A DNA stretch of 64,000 bases, from NCBI GenBank assembly GCA_011526045.1, contig WYBE01000047.1:1-64000 (forward strand). The letters are read 5' to 3'. Origin of the DNA: Nevskiales bacterium (lineage in GTDB: Bacteria > Pseudomonadota > Gammaproteobacteria > Steroidobacterales > GCA-2729495). The notes below the pieces were generated by a model. The model was not told where the DNA came from, did not search any database, and saw only the letters and a list, made by a program, of their open reading frames with translations. Within the stretch, counting starts at the first letter, position 1; every line of letters starts with the position of its first letter. The translations under genes and the position numbers were made by a program. Positions 44,863 to 52,157 of this stretch are shown one piece after another.

Positions 44863-44896
44863 CCGGACGCCATGCGAGCACTTGATGGTGTCGGTG

Positions 44897-45571
44897 CTAA
44901 TGTTTGTGAGGCTCGCCTGACTTCTGTCCTTCCGTCTTTTGCTGCTGCGGTTGCGGCGATGCCTGTTGTTGCTGCGGAGCCTGTTGGTGCTGCCGCTCCG
45001 CACCGTGGCCACTTCCCTCGGACTCCTGCTGGATGCGGCCGAGCTCGCTCATGGCGGTATACTGCGCGGCAGACAACGACGGGAATTGTCGAATCAACGC
45101 GGTCATGCCCCAGATCTCCTCGTCGCTATGTGCGCCCGGGTGCGTTCCGCCGAAAGCGCCCATCGCTGTGTCCTTGATGCCGTGTTTGATGATCCAGAAA
45201 ACCTCCGCGTCGCTCCAACGCTTCTCGCGCAAAGCGTCCGCAAGATCAGGCGCGGGCGGATAAAGCAGCCACGGATCGGGTTTCTTTCCTGGCGCGCCGT
45301 GGCACGTGCGGCACATCCCCTCATACATCCCGGCCGATATCTCCAACAGCTTGGGATCGCGAAAATCCATGCCGACCGGTGAGACGATGTCACGCGCATG
45401 CGCGCGCACCGAGCGGATCATGAGATTGTTCAACGTCCGCTCGACCAATTTCGTATGCCCGCTCGTCGCACTGACATTATACGCGCCGGAATAAAATACC
45501 ACCGCCGCCACCGCGACCAGTGCCGCAGCTCCAAGCGCCATAATCCCGAGAAATCGGAGCACCCGTTTCAT
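44897..45571 (-). CDS. Membrane-anchored mono-heme c-type cytochrome
   Basis: 224 residues from ATG 45571. One N-terminal TM helix (FLGIMALGAAALVAVAAVVFY), heme-binding CRTCH near residue 85 (GMYEGMCRTCHGAPG), then a mostly helical domain with KHGIKDTAMGAFGG carrying the likely axial Met, and a Gln/His-rich tail ending EPHKH. Periplasmic electron carrier, plausibly linked to copper redox or respiration. Two upstream in-frame starts are disregarded because the TM begins here. Confidence 0.88.
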   Translation of the reverse strand: MKRVLRFLGIMALGAAALVAVAAVVFYSGAYNVSATSGHTKLVERTLNNLMIRSVRAHARDIVSPVGMDFRDPKLLEISAGMYEGMCRTCHGAPGKKPDPWLLYPPAPDLADALREKRWSDAEVFWIIKHGIKDTAMGAFGGTHPGAHSDEEIWGMTALIRQFPSLSAAQYTAMSELGRIQQESEGSGHGAERQHQQAPQQQQASPQPQQQKTEGQKSGEPHKH

Positions 45572-45746
45572 TGGGCAACATAGCATCGCGCGACGGATGC
45601 CGCCATGAGAGACCTGCCCGACGAACCGACCGGCCAAATCCTGAGCTTACACGCGGTTGGACTCCGGACATCACGTCGCTTGCGAGCCGGCGCTCCGTTT
45701 TTCTTTGCGCATCTTCCGTCCAACACTACTCACCGTTCACACATCG

Positions 45747-46319
45747 ATGCGGAAACGAAACGTGCACAAACGCGGCCGGAAAATCTCAGTGCCACAATCG
45801 GCCGAAGCGTGGTTCGACCGTGAGCTCGCCGACATCAATGCGCGGCTGGCCTCACTCGAAGCCGCTCTGACATCGAGGAGCCTCACCACACCGAAACCGC
45901 GGCATCGAAAAGCGCCAAAGCGAAAGTCCCCGTCGGGAACAAAGCTGGCCGTTGCGCCGAGCATTTCTCCTGCCGCTCCGCCTCTGCAGGTCGCGGCTGC
46001 GCCGCCGGTCTCCTCCGCCGCACCCGATCAGCGGCCTCCGTCACGCTCTGTAGAGCCGGTTCTCCCGACGGGCACGAATCTTTCCGATCCGAAAAACTTC
46101 GGACTGATGCCGCCAGCCGCAGATCTCGAGCGCGGCTCGGCGACCGACGATGAATATCGGCGCCGCCTCGCGCGGCACATCGCCTTTGCGACAAAGGTGC
46201 TGCACACCTCGGGTGTGCCGGCGGCAATCTGGCGGGAATGGCGCGCTTTCGAGAAAGCGGCGCACGAGCGGCTCCGCGCATTGATCGGCCCCTCTCACGA
46301 AGCAGTCGATCAAACCTAA
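45747..46319 (+). CDS. Hypothetical basic protein, 190 residues
   Basis: No family recognised. N terminus basic (MRKRNVHKRGRKISVPQ), then a predicted coiled coil (WFDRELADINARLASLEAAL), a Lys/Pro/Ala-rich linker, and a helical C-terminal part (YRRRLARHIAFATKVLHTSG). No signal peptide. Ends in a good bidirectional terminator. Divergent from the cytochrome gene. Confidence 0.6.
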   Translation: MRKRNVHKRGRKISVPQSAEAWFDRELADINARLASLEAALTSRSLTTPKPRHRKAPKRKSPSGTKLAVAPSISPAAPPLQVAAAPPVSSAAPDQRPPSRSVEPVLPTGTNLSDPKNFGLMPPAADLERGSATDDEYRRRLARHIAFATKVLHTSGVPAAIWREWRAFEKAAHERLRALIGPSHEAVDQT

Positions 46320-46324
46320 ACTAA

Positions 46325-46358
46325 AAAGGCCGTCGCTCGCGCGGAGCTTACGGCCTTT
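46325..46358. terminator. Bidirectional rho-independent terminator
   Basis: AAAGGCCGT (46325-46333) pairs with ACGGCCTTT (46350-46358) around a 16-base loop, with A-rich sequence before and T's within the stem end. It lies between convergent stops at 46319 and 46392. Confidence 0.7.
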
Positions 46359-46391
46359 CGATAGACGATCTAAGATCGAAGTATCGTCGCG

Positions 46392-46775
46392 CTATTTCTT
46401 CTCCGGCACCTTCGCGACAAACAGGCACGGTTCGCCCTTCTCGTTCACGTAGGTGACCTGGCGTTCGACCGTTTGAGGAAATTTCGGCGGGCCTTTCGTG
46501 ACGACCTTCACCTTTTTCTTGCACTGAGGGCACGTCACCTCCGCGCCTTCCTTGCAGTGTTCCATCGCGTGCGCTGGTGAATCCACGGTCACTTCCGAGA
46601 CCGTCTGACACTGGTGGCACACATAGGCGATCTTGTCGCCGGCCTTGAGCTGTTTGAACTCTTCCGGCTTGCGAAGCGTCTGCCAGTATTGCAGACCCGG
46701 GCCGGCATACGCGAGCGAAGCGAGCACGCCCAGAGCGGCGGTCGCGAGCAATGAACGAATCGATTTGGTTTTCAT
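46392..46775 (-). CDS. Secreted Cys-rich protein, GPxxQYWQ family
   Basis: 127 residues from ATG 46775. A signal peptide (LLATAALGVLASLAYA) is followed at the predicted mature N terminus by GPGLQYWQ. The mature part has two CxxC pairs (AYVCHQCQTV, VTCPQCKKKV), a Cys in EHCKEG and one near the end (GEPCLFV). The QYWQ start is shared with the proteins at 56191, 56639 and 61363. Zinc-ribbon-like or metal-binding fold expected; function unknown. Last gene of the minus-strand run that includes cusCBA. Confidence 0.8.
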   Translation of the reverse strand: MKTKSIRSLLATAALGVLASLAYAGPGLQYWQTLRKPEEFKQLKAGDKIAYVCHQCQTVSEVTVDSPAHAMEHCKEGAEVTCPQCKKKVKVVTKGPPKFPQTVERQVTYVNEKGEPCLFVAKVPEKK

Positions 46776-46974
46776 GAGCGGGTTGGCGACTGACGGGAAA
46801 GTCACGCGATCACGAGATCGAATCCCCTCCGACAGACACTGTGCACGGATTGTGAAGACTTGTGCAGTTCTTGCCTGTAGAAGTGCGTCGAGCGGCACGT
46901 CGTTCCCTTCGCCGCATTCGCGCTCGGACCAAGACGACTACGGTCCTCCCCTTCTCTCCGTGCAGATCAATTCT

Positions 46975-47430
46975 TCACGGCGTCATCTTCATCCAGCCTT
47001 GCTCCGGGTGAGCGGCGATGGGAGTCATCAACGCGAGGTAACGTTTGCCCGCGGACGGCGGCATCTCGCCTGCGACCGCGTAGAAGTGCTCGAGCATCCG
47101 GTGCTGGCACTCGACAACGATCTGATTCGAGCGATTCAGAGCCGTGGTTACTCGAGGCGTCACCCGCTTTTCAGACGCGATCAATCGCGTGATCTCGGCA
47201 TCGCTCGCGCGGAGCGCCTCGCACATCGGCTCGCACTCCGCCGTGTAGCGCCGGTGCAATTCCGCGATCCGCAGCACGACATCGTCGTTCAACGCGAACT
47301 CGCGTTGCAACCAGCGCAACTCCGGTTCCTGCACGGCCATCTCGTCACCCGATCGGAGCGCGCGCCAGGTGAACGCCCCGGCCCCGCCGACCAAGGCCAC
47401 AAGCAACACGACGGTGGCTTTCAGTTTCAT
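46975..47430 (-). CDS. CnrX/Spy-like periplasmic metal sensor
   Basis: 151 residues. An N-terminal TM (LKATVVLLVALVGGAGAFTW) precedes a helical domain: LRWLQREFALNDDVVLRIAELHRRY, ECEPMCEALRASDAEITRLI, ECQHRMLEHFYAVAGEMPP. It follows the CnrX/ZraP/Spy pattern (two long helices, His/Met/Cys metal ligands such as ECQHRM). Such sensors release an anti-sigma on metal binding. Overlaps the upstream small membrane protein by 4 bp. Confidence 0.75.
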   Translation of the reverse strand: MKLKATVVLLVALVGGAGAFTWRALRSGDEMAVQEPELRWLQREFALNDDVVLRIAELHRRYTAECEPMCEALRASDAEITRLIASEKRVTPRVTTALNRSNQIVVECQHRMLEHFYAVAGEMPPSAGKRYLALMTPIAAHPEQGWMKMTP

Positions 47431-47741
47431 CGCCGGTGACTGGCCGCGTGGGCGACCGGGTTTACGGCAAGCACGTAAGCGCTGAGCCCGGCCACGCGCT
47501 CGTGCCTTGCTTCGTATTTCTGCCAGACGTTGCCCGATACAGCGCCCGCAAACAAGAGCACGGCCACGAGGGCCGCCGCCCAAACAGGTTGCCCCACGAA
47601 TTCTTCCGTGGTGCTCCAGATGCGGTAAGAGAGGCGCTGCTTCCGCGCGGCGATCCGCCGCCACACCGCGGCCCGGAAGTTCGGATCGGGAGCCGGCTTG
47701 ACCTCCCACTCGTGCAGCAAACTGCGGAGAGAATCTTGCAT
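47427..47741 (-). CDS. Small single-TM protein, anti-sigma-like position
   Basis: 104 residues: a cytosolic N-terminal part (LLHEWEVKPAPDPNFRAAVWRRI), a TM (AALVAVLLFAGAVSG) and a short periplasmic tail. In metal-responsive ECF loci this position (between sigma and CnrX) holds the CnrY-like anti-sigma, and the FRAAVWRRI opening is common there. Here no sigma gene precedes it; instead a predicted ECF promoter lies 29 bp upstream. Confidence 0.65.
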   Translation of the reverse strand: MQDSLRSLLHEWEVKPAPDPNFRAAVWRRIAARKQRLSYRIWSTTEEFVGQPVWAAALVAVLLFAGAVSGNVWQKYEARHERVAGLSAYVLAVNPVAHAASHRR

Positions 47742-47770
47742 GGTTTCTGAGCGTTCTGCGCTCACTCTTG

Positions 47771-47799
47771 TTATACACGCCACCGAGCAAAATCCCTCA
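47771..47799 (-). promoter_or_regulatory. Predicted ECF promoter of the CnrX-like pair (TGAGGG-N17-GTATAA)
   Basis: TGAGGG (47799-47794) and GTATAA (47776-47771), 17 bp spacer, 29 bp upstream of the ATG at 47741. One of the three best matches to the island-wide form. Confidence 0.55.
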
Positions 47800-47869
47800 T
47801 CCGATCTGATTGATTTTCGTGCGCGACTTCGCCCAGCCGACCGATCGGGGCTACGCACGAGCTCCACAA

Positions 47870-48115
47870 TCAGTGCTTGTGCGCTGGGTCTTGCGGCGGC
47901 GGCGATTCGGCGGCGGGCGCTGCCGGCGCATCGGCCTTCGATGCGGCCGGCTTCTCGCAGTCGCACGACTTCACGGCCTGGTCGTGTGCAGCGCCGTCTT
48001 TTTTGCGCGCGGCGTGGCCGAGCATCATCGCTGGCATCATCGCGGCCATGCAGCCGGAGAGAAACAGCGTGCCCGCGAGCACGCCGACCAAAACAATCGC
48101 TCTATACGTTTTCAT
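47870..48115 (-). CDS. Small lipoprotein, Cys/His-containing
   Basis: 81 residues from ATG 48115. Signal and lipobox AGTLFLSGC place the lipidated Cys at about residue 22. The mature part has a Met-rich stretch (MAAMMPAMML), KSCDCEK and a Pro/Ala tail ending PAHKH. Possible metal-binding periplasmic lipoprotein. Followed leftwards by the CnrX-like pair and preceded 16 bp upstream by the YHS-like gene. Confidence 0.7.
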   Translation of the reverse strand: MKTYRAIVLVGVLAGTLFLSGCMAAMMPAMMLGHAARKKDGAAHDQAVKSCDCEKPAASKADAPAAPAAESPPPQDPAHKH

Positions 48116-48131
48116 GGAAGGAAAGGAGCTC

Positions 48132-48353
48132 TCACCAGCGCGATTCCGCACCAGAATCTCGCATGACATCGCGAACCTTCTGCGCGGCGACATAGCGTGT
48201 GGGATCCTCCTGATAGACTTTGTAGCACATCGGACAGCACAACGGCACGGGACGGCCCTCGACGTGGAGCGTCATGAAGCCGCGTCCGCCCGTGGTGTCT
48301 TTGCCGCACACGGCACACGTGTCGGCCGATCGCGTGGAATCGGAGGCGTTCAT
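48132..48353 (-). CDS. Small YHS/TRASH-like metal-binding protein
   Basis: 73 residues from ATG 48353. Two Cys pairs, CAVCGKD and LCCPMCYKVYQEDPTRYVA, resemble TRASH/YHS zinc- or copper-binding modules, where CxxC/PxxCxxFY patterns bind metal. No signal peptide, so cytosolic. It could be a copper chaperone or a small regulator in the cus operon. Family call is by pattern only. Confidence 0.65.
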   Translation of the reverse strand: MNASDSTRSADTCAVCGKDTTGGRGFMTLHVEGRPVPLCCPMCYKVYQEDPTRYVAAQKVRDVMRDSGAESRW

Positions 48354-48435
48354 CGGAGTTTGGGGTTGATTGTGAACTGCGCTTCCAGGCATGCGGGCGG
48401 CCGCGTCGCGCTCGCGGGCAAACGGCAAGGCGAAC

Positions 48436-48738
48436 TCAACTCGGTGGCCCGACGACGAGCACGGCGTTGCGACCGCCAAACGGATTTTCGACGGTCTCGG
48501 CCGCGCCGGGCACATCGATCCACTCGTCGTCGACAATCAGGCGATACTCATGACGCCCGGGCGCGAGCTCGAGGTCGAGCGCCCAGGCGCCGTCGGATGT
48601 CCTATTCAGCGCGAGGCCGGTCTGATCCCAATTGTTGAACGATCCGGACACGCGCACGGAGGCTGCATTCGGGAATTGGAATTTCAGCGGAACACGCGTC
48701 AGCACGGACGCGGACTTTTTCGGTGATTTCTTTTTCAT
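48436..48738 (-). CDS. Small glycogen-binding (CBM48/AMPK-beta-like) protein
   Basis: 100 residues. A basic N terminus (KKKSPKKSAS) is followed by a carbohydrate-binding module: FQFPNAASVRVSGSFNNWDQ, GAWALDLELAPGRHEYRLIV and DDEWIDVPGA. The W/NW and K/R residues are those that stack on alpha-glucan in AMPK-beta. It is a free CBM without enzyme, and its ATG overlaps the cusA stop by 4 bp. A glycogen-binding adaptor cotranscribed with copper efflux is odd but fits the glycogen enzymes elsewhere in the island. Confidence 0.85.
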   Translation of the reverse strand: MKKKSPKKSASVLTRVPLKFQFPNAASVRVSGSFNNWDQTGLALNRTSDGAWALDLELAPGRHEYRLIVDDEWIDVPGAAETVENPFGGRNAVLVVGPPS

Positions 48739-51700
48739 GGCGCGAGAACAGGCTGTGGTGCCGGTGCGGTCGGTTCGGCGGGCGGAGGCTGCAGACCGCG
48801 GCGCCGCCAGAGGAAGAAGATCGCCGGATAGACGAGCAGCTCCATGAGTGTGGATGTCACGACGCCGCCGACCATCGGCATGGCGATGCGCTTCATCGTA
48901 TCTGCTCCGGTCCCGTGGCTCCAGAGAATCGGCAACAGCCCGGCGATGATCACGGCCGCCGTCATGGCCTTCGGCCGCACGCGCTTCACCGCACCGTGAT
49001 AAATTGCGTCGCGCAGATCGGCGGTCGTGTTGAGTCGTCCTTTCTTCTTCCACTCGTCATACGCGAGGTCGAGATAGAGCAGCATCACAACGCCCGTCTC
49101 CGCATCGAGCCCGGCGAGCGCAATAATACCGACCCATACTGCCACGCTCATGTTGTAGTCAAAGAGGTGCAGTGCCCAGAAGGCTCCCACGAGCGAGAAG
49201 GGCACCGCCAGCAGCACGATGGCAGTCTTAATCCACGACTGCGTGTTCAGGTAGATGATGAAGATGATGATCAGTAATGTGAGAGGAACGACGATCATTA
49301 GCCGTGCCTTAGCACGCTGCATATACTCGAACTGCCCGCTCCAGAAGATGGTGTAACCGCTCGGCACCTTGATCTCACCGCTCTGGATTGCATCGCTGAC
49401 CGTCTTTTGCGCACCACGGACGTAGTTGCCAATATCAACCCCCTGCACGTCGACGTAGATCCATGCATTCGGAATCGCGGCCTCGCTCTTGATGCCCATC
49501 GGCGCGGCGACCACGCGGACATTCGCGAGCTGACTGAGCGGCACTTGCGCGGTGAGACCACTGGCGCCACCGCCATTGCCGTTGCCAACCATGCTGCTCG
49601 AACCCATCCCAGCGCCACTGCCCATCGACTTCACCGGAATCAGGATGTCGCGCAGCGCCTCGAGGTTCTCGCGATAATCGCGATCGTAGCGAAGAATCAC
49701 GCCGTAGCGCTCAAGGCCCTCGACTGTCGTCGTGAGCGGCATGCCGCCTAGTGCAACCTGCAGCACCTCCTGCACTTCACCGACGGTCAGCCCGTAGCGT
49801 GCAATAGCATCGCGATCGATATCGAACTCGACGTAGTTGCCGCCCATCACCCGCTCGGCAAAGACGCTGCTCGTGCCCGGAGCCCGCCGAATAACTCCTT
49901 CGATCTGGCTCGCGATCCGTTCCAGCTCTTTCAGATCCGGCCCAGCGACCTTGATGCCAACCGGTGTCTTGATGCCTGTCGCGAGCATGTCGATGCGCGT
50001 TTTGATCGGCATCGTCCACGCGTTGGTGAGTCCGGGGATCTGAACCGCGTTATTCAAAGCCGTGGTTAATTCCTCGATTGTCCTGCGGCGGTGAGCGACG
50101 ACCTTTCCATCCATGTCCTTGATGTCCACCTCCGGCCATTCCTCTTCCGGCTTCAGCATGATCGTGGTCTCGATCATATCCATCGGGGCGGGATCGGTAG
50201 CGGACTCGGCGCGTCCGATCTTCCCAAATACGTGGTGCACTTCTCCAAACGACTTTATTATTTGGTCCGTTTGCTGGATGATCTCGCGCGCCTTGGTCGG
50301 CGAGATGCCCGGAAACGTGGTCGGCATGTAGAGCAGATCGCCCTCGTAGAGTGGCGGCATGAACTCGGAGCCGAGGTTTTGATAAGGAAATGCTTTCCCC
50401 AACTTGAGTGCGGTCTCCTTGACCGGTCCATCCGGCAACACGCGCGCAACGACTGCGTTCCATGGGAAAAACACCCACCCGATGATCACCGCCGCCGTGA
50501 TGATTACTGCCCAGCGGAATCTGATCATGAGATCGAGCAACGGGTGATAGAGCCAGATGAGGAAGCGGTTCACCGGGTTCTTCTCCTCCGCCGGTATTTT
50601 GCCGCGAATGAAGAAACCCATGAGCACGGGCGCGAGCGTGATCGAAAGCAGCGCCGCCGCCGCCATGGAGTAGGTCTTGGTATAAGCGAGCGGCTTGAAC
50701 ATTCGGCCTTCCTGGGCTTGCAGCGTAAACACAGGCAGGAACGACACCGTGATCACCAGCAGCGAATAGAACAGCGTCGGGCCTACCTCGATAGAGGCGT
50801 CGCGGATGATGTCCCAATGCGGCTTTTTTCCGCCGTCATGCTCCATGTGCTTGTGCGCGTTCTCGATCATGATGATCGCTGCGTCCACCATCGCACCGAT
50901 CGCGATCGCGATGCCGCCGAGCGACATGATGTTCGCACTGAGCCCCTGTCCGAACATGATCGAGATCGAGGCGAGCACCGCGATGGGCAGGATCACGATC
51001 GCCACGAACGAGCTGCGGAGATGCATCAGGAACACAAGGCACACGAGCGCCACGACGATGCATTCTTCGATTAGCTTTTCCTTGAGCGTGCGGACGGAGC
51101 GATCGATGAGTGCCGTGCGATCGTAGGCGATCGTGTAAGTGATGCCCTCGGGCAGACTCTTCATCGCCTTGTCGAGCCGTTCCTGCACCGCCTTGATCAC
51201 CTGTCGCGTGTCGACACCGTAGCGCACCACGACGATGCCACCCACCGTTTCACCCTCACCATTGAGCTCGGCGATGCCGCGGCGCATGTCGGGACCGAGT
51301 TGAACATTGGCGACTTCGCCGAGGAGAATAGGCGTCCCGCCCGGACCTCGGCCCACCGCCACTTTCTTCAACATCTCCACGTCGGTGACGTAGCCGCGCA
51401 CGCGCAGGATGAACTCCTTCTCCGCCCACTCCACAGATCTCCCACCGACCTCGCCGTTGCTCTTTTCCACGGCCATCGCGACTTCGCTGATCGAGAGATT
51501 GTAAGCGTGCAACCGGTGCGGATCGACCGTGATCTGGTATTGCTTCACGAATCCGCCGACCGACGCGACCTCCGCCACGCCCTCGACACTCGATAGCTGG
51601 TAGCGCAGGAACCAGTCCTGCATCGAACGCAGTTGCGCCAGATCGTGCTTCTGCGAGTTGAGCGAATACATGAACGCCCAGCCAACGCCGGTCGCGTCAG

Positions 51701-52091
51701 GCCCAAGCCGTGGCGACACGTTCGTCGGAAGACTGCCCTGCAGGCCGTTCAGGTATTCGAGCACGCGGCTCCGCGCCCAATAAGGATCGGTGCCGTCCTC
51801 GAAAATCACATAGACGAATGAAAACCCGTAGAACGAGTAGCCGCGCACGACGGTCGCCTTCGGCACCGACAGCATCTTCGTCGTGATCGGATACGTCACC
51901 TGATCCTGCACGATCTGCGGCGCCTGGCCTGCCCATTCCGTGTAGATGATGACCTGCGTGTCCGAGAGGTCGGGGATCGCGTCGAGCGGGATTTTCCGCA
52001 GCGAATAGATGCCGCCGAAGATCAGCGCCGCGGTCGCAGCGAGGACGAGGAATTTGTTCTTGAGCGAAAATTCGATGATGGCCTTGAGCAT
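48735..52091 (-). CDS. cusA: Heavy-metal efflux RND transporter (CusA/CzcA)
   Basis: 1118 residues, 12 TM layout of the HME-RND class. Diagnostic strings: the N-terminal IEFSLKNKFLVLAATAAL, PDLSDTQVIIYTEWAG, RGYSFYGFSFVYVIFEDG, TM4 with GGIAIAIGAMVDAAIIMIEN, then TRIDMLATGIKTPVGIKVAG and late TM motifs (GVVMLLYLDLAY). Metal selectivity is not read directly, but the adaptor with copper-type HMBD motifs and the copper genes nearby favour Cu/Ag over Co/Zn/Cd. It has a longer periplasmic insertion (GSGAGMGSSSMVGNGNGGG) than typical CusA. Confidence 0.93.
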   Translation of the reverse strand: MLKAIIEFSLKNKFLVLAATAALIFGGIYSLRKIPLDAIPDLSDTQVIIYTEWAGQAPQIVQDQVTYPITTKMLSVPKATVVRGYSFYGFSFVYVIFEDGTDPYWARSRVLEYLNGLQGSLPTNVSPRLGPDATGVGWAFMYSLNSQKHDLAQLRSMQDWFLRYQLSSVEGVAEVASVGGFVKQYQITVDPHRLHAYNLSISEVAMAVEKSNGEVGGRSVEWAEKEFILRVRGYVTDVEMLKKVAVGRGPGGTPILLGEVANVQLGPDMRRGIAELNGEGETVGGIVVVRYGVDTRQVIKAVQERLDKAMKSLPEGITYTIAYDRTALIDRSVRTLKEKLIEECIVVALVCLVFLMHLRSSFVAIVILPIAVLASISIMFGQGLSANIMSLGGIAIAIGAMVDAAIIMIENAHKHMEHDGGKKPHWDIIRDASIEVGPTLFYSLLVITVSFLPVFTLQAQEGRMFKPLAYTKTYSMAAAALLSITLAPVLMGFFIRGKIPAEEKNPVNRFLIWLYHPLLDLMIRFRWAVIITAAVIIGWVFFPWNAVVARVLPDGPVKETALKLGKAFPYQNLGSEFMPPLYEGDLLYMPTTFPGISPTKAREIIQQTDQIIKSFGEVHHVFGKIGRAESATDPAPMDMIETTIMLKPEEEWPEVDIKDMDGKVVAHRRRTIEELTTALNNAVQIPGLTNAWTMPIKTRIDMLATGIKTPVGIKVAGPDLKELERIASQIEGVIRRAPGTSSVFAERVMGGNYVEFDIDRDAIARYGLTVGEVQEVLQVALGGMPLTTTVEGLERYGVILRYDRDYRENLEALRDILIPVKSMGSGAGMGSSSMVGNGNGGGASGLTAQVPLSQLANVRVVAAPMGIKSEAAIPNAWIYVDVQGVDIGNYVRGAQKTVSDAIQSGEIKVPSGYTIFWSGQFEYMQRAKARLMIVVPLTLLIIIFIIYLNTQSWIKTAIVLLAVPFSLVGAFWALHLFDYNMSVAVWVGIIALAGLDAETGVVMLLYLDLAYDEWKKKGRLNTTADLRDAIYHGAVKRVRPKAMTAAVIIAGLLPILWSHGTGADTMKRIAMPMVGGVVTSTLMELLVYPAIFFLWRRRGLQPPPAEPTAPAPQPVLAP

Positions 52092-52157
52092 GATCGGCGG
52101 AAGTCAGGCGGAGGCTCATCGCCTCCAAATCGTGATGCGGGGAGGGATTGTCGTGGA

